Positions 22,874 to 34,352 of a stretch of 64,000 nucleotides of DNA are shown in pieces. The stretch is from Zanthoxylum bungeanum (Eukaryota > Streptophyta > Magnoliopsida > Sapindales > Rutaceae): positions 124,001 to 188,000 of the forward strand of contig SKCR01051197.1 of the NCBI GenBank assembly GCA_019454045.1. The letters run 5' to 3'. A program made the position numbers and the translations under genes. The notes below the pieces were generated by a model. That model did no database searches and was not told where the DNA came from. It saw only the letters and a program-made list of their open reading frames with translations. How positions within the stretch are numbered: position 1 is the stretch's first letter; each line of letters opens with the position of its first letter.

Positions 22874-25028
22874 TTTAACTGCGATAATCTAATTATCCAA
22901 TTAACAATGTAGGGTACAATCCAACTGTTACAAGAAAAATAACATTATATTAGTCCAACTAATAAAATAATTTTGACAAAATATTTGAAAGCGCGTAAAG
23001 CTAAGTATTTGAACGAAATTGCAAATTCAATACTAGCCTCCCACTATTTTTCGGCGAGCCTCTAACCCTCTGTCGAGTACTCGGGAAACCCAGTTTCCTA
23101 GTGGGCTAGGATCCCATTAAATAACGCACAACCTTGACTTTGGCCAACAAGCTGTATGATATTTAACTAGGTAGATATCGAAGATCAATTGGATCTCATC
23201 CAGTTCCTAGATCCGGAAGGTGGACCTCCAAGTCCGAAATATATATACAATATATCCATTATATTTTCCTAACCTTTTGCTCTGAATCAACTAAGCCTTG
23301 GCTTTGGCACAACAAGCTTAATGATTCCAGTTAAGCGGGACCCATTGACGTGGGAAAGCTTCATAATCAATGTCGATGGACAAGAAGTGATCTTGACTTT
23401 GGCCAACAAATCACAACTTGGACAAGACACCGATATGGAACAAAGCTTTCATGATTCAAACACATCCGCAATTAACAAAGGTCTTGACTTTGACCAACAA
23501 ACCAGTGCCAATCTTGGATCTTGAGTAAGAATCACTCAATGGAAGGAAATATCGCTTAATATGTTTTGAGGATTTTTCGCGTAAATTGGCAACCAATTTA
23601 TTATCTTTGATTAGGTCTCATCATACACCCTTAAGCATGAATTCTAAAAGCATAATAAGGCGCGAAAGTAAATTAATAACGATATGCAGATGAATATTTA
23701 ACAACTTGTTCCTAAAACAAATCACTCTTTCCTCTCCCCGGCTAGCACTATCATACTTCTACCCAATTACATAATACAATAATAGAAATCTCATTACATT
23801 GAGGGGAATTAGGTGAGAAGAGAATACAAAGTAATAATGAGAGATAAGGTGGACACGCATGTCCAATTTAATAAATTCTAAATTTACAACAATTTCCAAA
23901 ATTTCCATTTCCCTTCTAATATCCATCTGATATATGCTATTCATTCAACACATCCATGTATTCATTCATAGCATGCAATTCAATCAATCTAATCCAATTA
24001 ATTAATCTTTGAATTATGTGATTATCCAATGTTCAAACAACGATATGACTTTGCGCGAGTCCAACTCATTTGAGAATAAGTACTCGAAGTACGAATTCTT
24101 GAATTATATCGAACTACTCGTTAAATCTAATTTAATTCATATTGAATAATAATTCATTTATTTAATTCCAAATTAAATAACTACACTGTTCAATGCGCTT
24201 TAAGGACTTAGATTCCAAATCTAATCTAATCGGGTCTCAAAGCCCAACTAACATCCAATGTTGTTTAATTAAAGTCTGATGGGCTTTCAATTGATTTCAT
24301 AAGGAATGAGCTTTGGTTAATATAGGTCAAACCCAATTACCAAGCCCAATTAAGGAATCACCCTTATTTGCCAAGAAATCAATTTCACCCCAAATGGCCC
24401 AATTAAACTTTTAAAGCTCATTTGCTATATTTGGACTTAATGGAATGATTTAGGCCCAATTTGGATCCAATCCAATTGGCCTAAACCAACTTGTCCCAAC
24501 CAAGCCCATTATGACCAAATAAAAAAATTACTAGCCCAATTAATTGAATTTTAAAATTCCAAATTTTATAATTCAATTAACCAAAGTGTAATACATCAAT
24601 TAATTATCTAAATTAATATTTCCAAAATACAAATTTAATTAATTAATTATGTTTCCAATTGTTAAACTTATGTCCAACATTTTTGAATCAAAAAATCAAG
24701 TCATTACATGCTAGACAGCTCACGACATTGTAGGGTTATTTTACCCGATTTTGTTTTTCAATCCGATTGAATTTTAAATCAACATTACCTAATTGTTTCA
24801 AGTCATCCAATGATCAAAGAAACAAAAATACCATGACTATAGGGTAACACCAAGTTTCGGCCAAGCCAAGTATTGGGCAAAAATTTGATCCAATCAATAT
24901 TTCATGAAATTGATCATATACAACTTCAATACATCATCATTCAAGCATACTCAATCAATCAATTTTATCAAATCAGGCTCAAATTGATTTTACCCAAATT
25001 TTACCCTAATTCATTTCATGCTCAAATT
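22874..25028 (-). mobile_element. CopA2 leader
   Basis: Non-coding leader between primer site and gag, homologous to 1-1453. On the plus strand a CTTGACTTTGGCCAACAA-like motif recurs at 23133, 23297 (variant), 23392 and 23483. It also has AGCCCA/GGCCCA words between 24240 and 24545. Small frames in this stretch (for example 23321-23524 and 24873-25079) are not genes. Confidence 0.83.
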
Positions 25029-25041
25029 GGCTCTGATACCA
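25029..25041 (-). promoter_or_regulatory. CopA2 primer-binding site (tRNA-iMet)
   Basis: Minus strand TGGTATCAGAGCC, one base after the LTR end CCCAACA. Confidence 0.92.
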
Positions 25042-25042
25042 T

Positions 25043-26966
25043 TGTTGGGTTTCTAGGTTTAGTCCCAAGATCAAAATAAGCATAGAAATGTTAATGAATA
25101 ATCAAAGAAGAGTGGCGGAAACAAACTTACATTGATCGGCTTTAGGAAGCGTCAAACAACAAAAAAATTGCCCTATAGGTTCAGCCAAGATATCCTCCAA
25201 GAAATGATGTCCAAGCTCTAAGCTTTGTGTGGATTCCAAGCTCTTGAGTTGGTTTCCCTAACACCTTGTATTGATTCTTTGATGTGTGTGCTAGCACTCA
25301 AAAATTGCCACAATATTTGATCTTGTTCTTGCTACGATTAGGCCAAATGAAGAACAAATGGGAGAGTAATTTTTCTTGCTACTTTTGGCAATGGGAGAGA
25401 GAATAGAAGACTTGTGTTTTTGATTTCAAAAATCAAAGTAAATGATATACCAAAAGTGGATTTGGTAATAGTCATTCAAAGCTTTCAAACGGAGTGTAAA
25501 TTAAGTCACCAACAACTTCACCTAAACCCATCACCAAAAAGCTACTTTAAAGTGACAAGTGATGTGACATGTGATGTGACATGTGGGCCCCACCCGATTC
25601 CAAATGCGAGTGGGCCCGCAAACACTCCCGGGCTCAGGTTTGCTAATTCCGAATTAACGAACATCCGTCGCGACGTAATTAAATCGAATTTAATTAAAAA
25701 ATTATGCCTAGCAAAATTACTATTCATGTCGCTAACGAATTAATTCTAAATTAACTCGTTTGCCCGAATTAAAATCTAATTTTAATTCCGCGTCGAAATC
25801 TAATTTCGTTTAATATATCAAATATATTATTTTAACGATTAATTCTAAATTAATCTTTCTCTCTTTTCAAATAGTACTTTATCCAAGATAAAGTCTCTCC
25901 ACAATTAATCCCAAATTAATTAAGCTCGAATCATACGTTATCGGTGAATCTTTGAGAAGCGATCCAAGAGATCCTTTGATATGTTGGCAGTAAATCCGGT
26001 CGTCGGACCATCCGAACACGTACGTACCAAGTACTACGTTTTTACCGATTTAAGAGACAAGGTTGGCTTCTACCAAAGCGCCATGCCTACCCAATTCTCT
26101 AGAAATATTCTTAATGGAATATACGATCTATATAAGGCGTAGTATACGTAGTATTGCGTTTTTCGATCCAGTATCGGATGTCACATGCAAGGCCTGGGCT
26201 GGAATAGTGTCTGCCCCGTACGAAGCATATATCGGATCACTAGCAACTAGTCTCTTTATTATCGGATAATCATGACCTAGTCATATTATCCCGATGGTTG
26301 CAACCCTTAGAGAACGAGTTCTGTATCCCTGTGTGATCATCATCTCCATATGACTGAAGTGATACTTCTGTCTTGACATCACATCCAATACATCACGATT
26401 CTCAATAAACCCAGAAAAGGCGTACACAGAACCTATTAAAGTCTTGGATGACCAAAACCAAAGCGTATTGATTGTCGCAAGTACTAGCGATGCAAGTCTA
26501 AGGTTAAGACCAAATACACCTACCGTGATGCGGATTCCCAAAGACACATAGTCATACTACCAATGGGATTCCGCGGGGTCTATCCAGAGCGAAGCTGTTT
26601 TCCGTACCATCGGTAAAACACAACCTCCTATCACACTTGCATAAGTATCCAATACTTAAATACATGAGAATTTTGTTGTTACGCTTCCATAACACGCACA
26701 AGTGCAATACTAGTCTATTCCACATTATCGATGTGCAATCTCGATAATACTACGACTAGGGATATTTAATGATTAAACCTTTATGGATTGATACTGTCTC
26801 ATATTTTATCAATCCAGAACTAATCATAATGACTTTCATCATTCACACATTTAAGTAATATAATTACGAAATGATAAAAGGCAATTTCCATTGCTACATA
26901 ATTAATTTGTACAAAAACACAATGTCTTTTACAAATAGTGACGCTATGGGTCATAATTGTCCAACA
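25043..26966 (-). mobile_element. CopA2 5' LTR (inverted)
   Basis: 1924 bp, TGTTGGACAATT at 26966 to AAACCCAACA at 25043 on the minus strand. It pairs with the plus-strand LTR at 30743-32667 (1925 bp). By eye the first 200 bp of the two differ at only a few positions, so CopA2 is a comparatively recent insertion. The opposed LTR orientation is due to the inversion. Confidence 0.9.
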
Positions 26967-27749
26967 TTATGTTGTTCTTATATTTTTTCTATTCTTTATT
27001 CTTTTTTTTTTTGGATGGAAGTTTGAGGATAAGGTTAATGCATGTAAAAGGTCATAGAATGCTTCTAATATGTTAACAAGCATTCTTTTGATGGTTTTAG
27101 AAACTTGTTGCCATTCTAGAGTTATTGACCCACTCTTAAATGACCTAGATTTGTTCTTTAGTTATTTCATTTTGTGAGACTTGATTGGTGTGGAAGAAAC
27201 ATGATTGAAGTGTTGGATTTTACTAATTTGGTCTAATTTGTCCATTTTGATGAAATTGAAAAATTAGGGTTTAAGACCACTTCCAAATTTGGGGCTTTTC
27301 ATTTAAGATGTTTATTTGTATGTTTATATGATTCCTATAAAATATTATGTTGATTGGATATCATCTTGATGTGTTTTGAACATTGAAAGTGCAAAATGCA
27401 CATTGTGCCCACCAAATGAGGCTCTCGGCCTTGGGCAAGAAATTTGGGGTTCATGTTGCAATTTGATTTTTGATGTGTATGACATGTTAAATTCATCTTA
27501 GAAATGATTTAGAATCATCCAAAATTATTTCAAACAATTTAGGACTAAAATGAACAAAATGTAAAGTTTTGGGACAATTTGATAATTACACAAAAATTTG
27601 ATTTCTTGTGTAATATTTCATAATTTGATAATTGGGTAATAAAATAAATAAGTTTATTTAATTGATCCGAGAAAAAGTTTTGAAATCGAAAAATTTTGAT
27701 TTTCCACTGTTCCGCTGCGTTACCGGATTTCTGCCATAAAACCTCATCA
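26967..27749 (+). mobile_element. LardD 3' LTR, 3' portion (inverted)
   Basis: Matches the reverse complement of the LardD 5' LTR at 38535-39280. At 27749 it ends CCTCATCA and is followed by ACCAC (GTGGT on the other strand), the LardD target duplication. At 26967 it meets CopA2; the flanking bases read CATAA on the minus strand against CATAG on the far side of CopA2 (32668-32672). The intact site is preserved in the LardD 5' LTR near 39274. Confidence 0.87.
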
Positions 27750-29235
27750 ACCACATGTTTCAAAAATCTAACTCAACCAAAGTTAAAAAAAATAAAATAT
27801 TTCACCAATTTTGTAAATTAGTTACAATTAAAAGCTTTAGTTACATTAACCATAATCATTCAATTGTTTTAACTTAGTTACCTTAATAAATAAAAGCTTT
27901 ATTTGTATAAACTAAGTAATTAATTTTGTACATTAATTTAACAATTAAATTAGTTTACTAATTAATTACTAATTTAATGTAAATCAAATTTACATTTATT
28001 GTACAATAAAATTATATCAACTCTTGATATAAATTTAATTAATTCAATTCATCTCATGAATTATCGGATCAAACAATTTAATCCTTAAACCCAAAAAATA
28101 CATAGTCAATATTTGACGAAAAGTCGCCCTAGTGCCCAACGAGTAAACTTAATATAATGGAAATTTCTAGGCTCACGTTCATTTGTTACTTATACATATA
28201 CATATATATCTCATATATTCGTATACATATATTCATGAAGGCCTGCCCACCTACAAATCATGACTAAAAACAACACGACACGTCGAACCATACAAGTCGA
28301 GGTTAAAACGTTAATGTATAATCCCTTCGTCATTACCGTCTCCAATTGAGTAAGGTTATAGATTTACTGTCAAAACCTTATCTACTCAATATAAAATAAA
28401 TTTTCATAATCATATTCATTTAATAAATAATATATGCAAAACTCTTTTCAATATTATTTATAATGTTAAAGAAACAATTTCTTCAACGAACTTTTGGCCA
28501 AAAGATTTCTAGAATATACTCTGAAAAATTTATGGAAACATAATCCAACCATATGGACTGACGAATCCTCATATTAACACACACCGATCTTCATAAGCAT
28601 CGGTCTATACCTAACAGTCATCCAGAGGTCGAACCATAAAAGTTCTCTAACATGCATGGTATCAGACACAGAGGATCACTCACCGTGGTGTCTCAAGTCA
28701 AAGGACCACAATAACTACTCAACTCGAAAAGACAACTATTGACAGTTTTATCGAATATCTATTAGTCATCTTTTATGAGTTTGTTCGATATTCATTCCAC
28801 TAATGAATGTCTGCATTTCTATACGAACTTCCACTAAGCTCACAGTTTATTGAGACAAACCATATGTCCATTACATATATAGACAATGCAATAGTCTTCC
28901 CAATATAATGACCGACCCAAGTCAATATATCTAGACCATGAATAATTTATATTCGAAAGAATGCGTGATTTTTCACAACACCATTTGCAACTCTTGTAAC
29001 TATATCACCATGTATTGTAACTCTCGGGTCTTTACTAATTTCATATAAGGTTCCGAGTGAAACTCGAAATCTCTAACTCTTAGAGTAATCTAACACTTAG
29101 ATTTACAATATATAAATAAAAGTAAGAAATTTACCATATTAATGAATAAATAATCATGATAAAGAAAATATTACATTGCATAAATAATAAATATTCATAC
29201 AAAAATTGAATGGTGCTCGATCACCATTTCCAACA
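27750..29235 (-). mobile_element. CopB 3' LTR, 5' portion (inverted)
   Basis: Minus-strand TGTTGGAAATGG from 29235 downward, homologous to 18017-19510. Interrupted at ACATGTGGT by LardD; the LTR resumes at 40959 with GTGGTGTGGAG. The polypurine tract GATCAGGTGGGAG precedes it (29236-29248, minus). Confidence 0.88.
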
Positions 29236-29253
29236 CTCCCACCTGATCTAGTG

Positions 29254-29342
29254 CCATTCACGATGGTATCTAATACCCATAGACTCAACATGTTTCTCAA
29301 ACAGTTTGGGAGTCTATGGGTATTAGATATCATCGTGAATGG
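29254..29342. repeat. 33-bp inverted repeat with 23-nt loop
   Basis: Arms 29254-29286 and 29310-29342 are reverse complements with one mismatch. The left arm is the expected end of CopB pol next to its polypurine tract; the right arm is an inverted copy of it, placed where RNase H should be. Confidence 0.88.
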
Positions 29343-29913
29343 TTTTTACAGATTGTAACATACCTATATCGTTTCCGATAATAAGTATATCATCAACTTA
29401 AAGCACTAAGAAGACTATCATGCACCAACTTACCTTTTTATAGACACATGATTCCTATTTGTTTTTAATGAAACTAGATTATCAGATCACATCGTCAAAA
29501 CGAAGATTCCAACTATTGGAAGCTTGTTTAAGCCCATAAATAGATCTTTTAAGCTTACATACCAGATTAGGATCTTTGGCGGATGCGAATCTCTCGGGTT
29601 GTTCCATATGGATATCTTCCTCAAGATTTCCATTTAGAAAAGCCGTTTTCACATCCATCTACCAAATTTCATAATCATAATGTGCGGCAATAGCTAATAA
29701 AATCATGATTGACTTAAGCATGGCAACATAAGAAAAGGTTTCCTAATAATCAAAACCTGATTTCTGAGTATATCCTTTTGCTACTAGTCGGGCCTTAAAG
29801 GTTTCAATCTTTCCATCGGGCCCCTGTTTCCTCTTGTATAGCCATTTACAACCGATAGGAACAATTCCGTCGGGAAGCGAAACCAAGTCCCAGACTTGAT
29901 TATCATGCATTGA
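29343..29913 (-). pseudogene. CopB reverse transcriptase fragment (inverted)
   Basis: Minus strand reads [20 protein letters not shown], then [20 protein letters not shown] and [15 protein letters not shown], a stop, KSIMILLAIAAHYDYEIW, a stop, and MDVKTAFLNGNLEEDIHM. Near the low-coordinate end come KLKRSIYGLKQAS and VDDILIIGNDIGML with the catalytic Asp pair. This is a Copia RT of about 190 codons with at least three stops. Assigned to CopB because in un-inverted order it precedes the CopB polypurine tract and 3' LTR. RNase H has been lost. Confidence 0.83.
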
Positions 29914-30700
29914 GGCTTTCATTGAAATTCTCCATGAAATATCTGGGAGAAGCAGCCTTTATTCTAGGAATAAAGATCTACCGGGATAGATCTATAAAGC
30001 TGTTTGGACTCTCCCAGAGTACGTACATTGAGAAATTGTTGAAGAGATTCAACATTGATTAGTCCAATAGGGGACTGTTGCCAGTGTCACATGGTGTCAC
30101 TGATGTCTCCTATACTTTGAGCATGCGTAGTCGCAATCAGGCCGATCCATGTGAAGGTCACTGGATGGCGGTTAAGAATATCCTTAAGTATCTTAGACGA
30201 ACTAAGGATGCTTTCTTAATCTATGGAGATGGAGAACTTGAGGTAACTGGGTATACCGATGCAAGTTTCCAAACCGACAAAGACGACTGTAAGTCATAAT
30301 TCGGGTATATATTTTGTTTGAATAACAGAGCAGTGAGCTGGAAATCTTCCAAGCAATAGACTGTTGCCGATTCAACAACAGAAGCGGAGTATATCGCTGC
30401 AGCTGAAGTAGCAAATGAGGCAGTTTGGATATGAAAATTCCTAATTGGATTAGGAGTAGTTCCGTTAGTAGCTGAGCCCGTTCCATTGAATTGTGACAAT
30501 AACGGGGCTATAGCGCATGCTAAGGAACCGCGGTCTCGTCAATGATCCAAGCATGTTCTTCGATGTTTCCATCTGATTTGTGAGATCATACATCGTGGCG
30601 ATGTGAAGATCGAGAAGGTCGCATCAGAGGACAATATTGCAGATCCGCTGACGAAAGCCATTCCTCAGCAAAAGTTTGAGCGACATGTACATAGTTCAGG
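29914..30700 (+). pseudogene. CopA2 RNase H and pol C-terminal fragment
   Basis: Homologous to the CopA1 segments from 7950 and 13200. A piece at 30078-30299 reads DVSYTLSMRSRNQADP, HWMAVKNILKYLRRTKDAFL and GYTDASFQTDKDD, with the Copia RNase H catalytic Asp in YTDAS. Then VSWKSSKQ, TTEAEYIAAAEVA and later NIADPLTKAIPQQKFE follow with frame breaks. A deletion joins LLPVSHGVT to DVSYTLS. The two minus-strand frames at 30202-30499 are shadows. Confidence 0.82.
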
Positions 30701-30730
30701 TGTTAGATGCTTGAGTGACTGGCTATAGGC

Positions 30731-30742
30731 CAAGTGGGAGAT
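30731..30742 (+). promoter_or_regulatory. CopA2 polypurine tract
   Basis: CAAGTGGGAGAT immediately before the 3' LTR. The same string precedes LTR2 and LTR3 of CopA1. It would prime plus-strand DNA synthesis. Confidence 0.85.
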
Positions 30743-32667
30743 TGTTGGACAATTATGACCCATAGCGTCACTATTTGTAAAAGACATTGTGTTTTTGTAC
30801 AAATTAATTATGTAGCAATGGAAATTGCCTTTTATCATTTCGTAATTAGATTACTTAAATGTGTGAATGATGAAAGTCCTTATGATTAGTTCCGGATTGA
30901 TAAGATATGAGACAATATCAATCCATAAAGGTTTAATCATTAAATATCCCTAGTCGTAGTATTATCGAGACTGGACATCGATAATGCGGAATAGACTAGT
31001 ATTGCACTTGTGCGTGTTATAGAAGCGTAACAGTATAATTCTCATGTATTTAAGTATTGGATAATTTTGCAAGTGTGATAGGAGGTTGTGTTTTACCGAT
31101 GGTACGGAAAACAGCTTCGCTCTGGATAGACCCCGCGGAATCCCATTCGTAGTATGACTATGTGTCGATGGGAATCCGCATCAAGATAGGTGTATTTGAT
31201 CTTAACCTGAGACTTGCATCGCTAGTACTTGCGAAAATGAATACGCTTTGGTTTTGGTCGTCCAGGACTTTAATAGGTTTTGTGTACGCCTCTTCTAGGT
31301 TAATTGAGAATCGTAGTGTATTGATTTTGATGTCAAGACGGAAGTATCACTTCGGTCATATGGAGATGATGATCACGCAGGGATACAAAACTCGTTCTCT
31401 AAGGGTTTCAACCATCGGGATAATATGACTAGGTCATGATTATCCGATAATAAAGAGACAAGTTACTATTGATCCGATATATGCTTCGTACGGGGCAGAC
31501 ATTATTCCAGCCTCAGGCCTTACATGTGACATCCGATACTGGATCGCAATACGCAATACTATGTATACTACGCATGATATAGATCGTATATTCCATTAAA
31601 AATATTTCTGGAGAATTGGGTAGGCATGGCGCTTTGTTAGAAGCCAACATTGTCTCGTAAATCGGTAAAAACGTAGTACTTGGTACGTACGTGTTCGGAT
31701 AGTCCGACGACCGGATTTACTACCAACATATCCATGGATCTCTTGGGTCGCTTCCCGAAGATTCACCGATGACGTATGATTCGAGCTTAATTAATTTGGG
31801 ATTAATTGCGGAGAGACTTTATCTTGGATAAAGTACTATTTGAGGAGAGAGAAATATTAATTTAGAATTAATCGTTAAAATAATATATTTGATATATTAA
31901 ACGGAATTAGATTTCGACGCGGAATTAAAATTAGATTTTAATTCGGGCAAACGAGTTAATTTAGAATTAATTCGTTAGCGATGTGAATGGTAATTTTGCT
32001 AGGCGTAATTATTTAATTAAATTCGATTTAATTACGTCGCGACGGATGTTCGTTAATTCAGAATTAGCGAACCTGAGCCCGGGAGTGCTTGCGGGCCCAC
32101 TCGCATTTGGAATCGAGTGGGGCCCACATGTCACATCACATGTCACATCACTTGTCACTTTAAAGTAGCTTTTTGGTGATGGGTTTAGGTGAAGTTGTTG
32201 GTGACTTAATTTACACTCCATTTGAAAGCTTTGAATGACTATTACCAAATCCACTTTTGGTATATCATTTACTTTGATTTTTGAAATCAAAAACACAAGT
32301 CTTCTATTCTCTCTCCCATTGCCGAAAGTAGCAAGAAAAATTACTCTCCCATTTGTTCTTCATTTGGCCGAATGGTAGCAAGAACAAGATCAAAAATTGT
32401 GGCAATTTTTGACTGCTAGCACACACATCAAATAATCAATACAAGGTGTTAGGGAAACCAACTCAAAAGCTTGGAATCCACACAAAGCTTGGAGCTTGGA
32501 CATCATTTCTTGGAGGACATCTTGGCCGAACCTAGAGGGTAATTTTTTTTTTGTTTGACGCATCCTAAAGTCGATCAATGTAAGTGTGTTTCCGCCACTC
32601 TTCTTTGATTATTCATTCACATTTCTATGCTTATTTTGATCTTAGGACTAAACCTAGAAACCCAACA
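30743..32667 (+). mobile_element. CopA2 3' LTR
   Basis: TGTTGGACAATT to AAACCCAACA (1925 bp), followed by CATAG and LardD LTR sequence. Small frames inside (31162-31428, 31983-32168, 32009-32296) recur in other family A LTRs and are not genes. Confidence 0.92.
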
Positions 32668-34352
32668 CATAGTATGTAGCCTAGAACACAATGAATATTT
32701 TCCTCTCTAATAGTAAGTTGAAGAAACTTACTAAAATCCAAGCTTTTCTTTGTTTTTCTTTTTCTTTCTCTCAAGCTTCTTTTGTCTTCTTTAATGGAGT
32801 TTTGATAAGAGTTTTAACTTAATGAAACCCTAAATGAAAACAAAACAATTTATACTTCCAATGTTTGCACATGGCCGAATTTGGTAGCTATAGAAAATAT
32901 CATGATATTTTTTTCAATTGTTTCATTAAAGCCTTTATCAACTTGTTAACTTTAATCATCAAACCATTTAATGAAAAGTTTAAAGTCAACAAAGGCACTA
33001 AGTCATTTAGTATAAATATCATAAGTTATGATATTTATATTTTAATTAATTTAATTATTTAACAATTAAATAATTAAATAATTATTTAAATACAAATATA
33101 TTAAATATATGTATTATATTTACATTAAGTATCAAATACATATATATTTATGATATTAGTCAAATATCTCAATTTGACAATGAATTAATGTGTCTTTGAA
33201 TTAATCTAACATTAAATGCAAATACAAAAAAATTAGGAAATGACTATCGGGTCCTTACACATGTACTTTTACATTTAACATTTAAACGACTTATAAATAA
33301 TCAATATTATTTATAAATGTTACCCTAGTGCTCTACGAGTATATTTCATTAATGAGACTCTCTAGATTCAGGCATATCCGTCACGAAATCCAATTTCGTG
33401 TCAATAATTTACCTACCCGTAAATTATGACAACCACGGATAATCTCACTGAATCATACAGGTCGAGGTCATGGCATATGAATAATTCCTCCGTCATAGGT
33501 ATCCGGATATATCCCAGAGATATAGATGTAAACGTCAATCTCTCTGGGGACAATCTTGTCGACGTCTCTATTAGCAATCTCTAAAAGAACACTTAGAATT
33601 GACTTCTAAAGTGTACCACGGGCCCATGATTTTTATTTGATTGCTAATTTTATGAACTACCTATGCTCTGTACATAGAACTGACGGATCCTATCTCGATA
33701 CACACTAAACACCCTGAGGATCTATCCACACCCAACGAACAGGCGGAGGTCTGATCTAAATAGACCGGTGATGTGACTGCCATCTAAGTGTGGAAGATGT
33801 CTCATGCGCCCACAGTGGTATCTCAAGTCGAAGAATCACAAGTGCTACTCCACCCGAGAAGATTCTTATTGACGTCGGTGTACCATCCATTAAGAATATT
33901 CGGTGAGTCTTTAAGTGTTTATCCACTATAAACACCTACACGTCTATACGAGTCTCCCCAGACTCATGGTTCATTGGGATAAACCATCAGACCAAGTCTC
34001 GATATACGATATGTATTGGTCTCAACGGATTTGACTAACCGACCAATGTTAGTAAATCTTGACCAGGAACTATATTTGATAATATATATATTTAGCAGTG
34101 ACACTTCCCAATGTCAATTACAAACTACCTTTGCAACTGTGTACTGCATTATATATTATCGGTCATTTGTCTAATATATACATATCAGTAAATCATATTT
34201 AGTTTCAATCTAATCGTAATCAGATCGAATACGTATATAAAAACAAGAAGTGCAACCATAAATAAGTAATATTATTGAAAAATGAATTGATCGTATTCAT
34301 GAATTAGACATAAATACGATGTAGATTGGCGCTCTGAGCACCAACCCCAACA
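32668..34352 (-). mobile_element. LardD 3' LTR, 5' portion
   Basis: Homologous to 39274-40958. On the minus strand the LTR starts TGTTGGGGTTGG at 34352. It is preceded on that strand by AGCAAGTGAGAGAAAT (34353-34368), its polypurine tract. Split by CopA2 at 32667/32668. Confidence 0.88.

Larger units (their letters stand above)
22590..29913. other. Inverted segment (about 7.3 kb) within the CopB/LardD/CopA2 stack
   Basis: Read in reverse complement, this block supplies in order: CopB RT, CopB polypurine tract and first part of its 3' LTR, the beginning of LardD, the CopA2 5' LTR, primer site, leader and gag. Placed back in that direction, it joins CopB protease on its left and CopA2 RNase H on its right. 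All three element sets and their target duplications then match. Both junctions lack sequence (CopB integrase; CopA2 protease to RT), so the inversion or earlier events removed DNA at both ends. Confidence 0.85.

Noticed and set aside
25043..32667. Inverted LTR pair as a foldback transposon
   Set aside because: Target duplications and LTR halves fit a single inversion of a normal LTR element instead.
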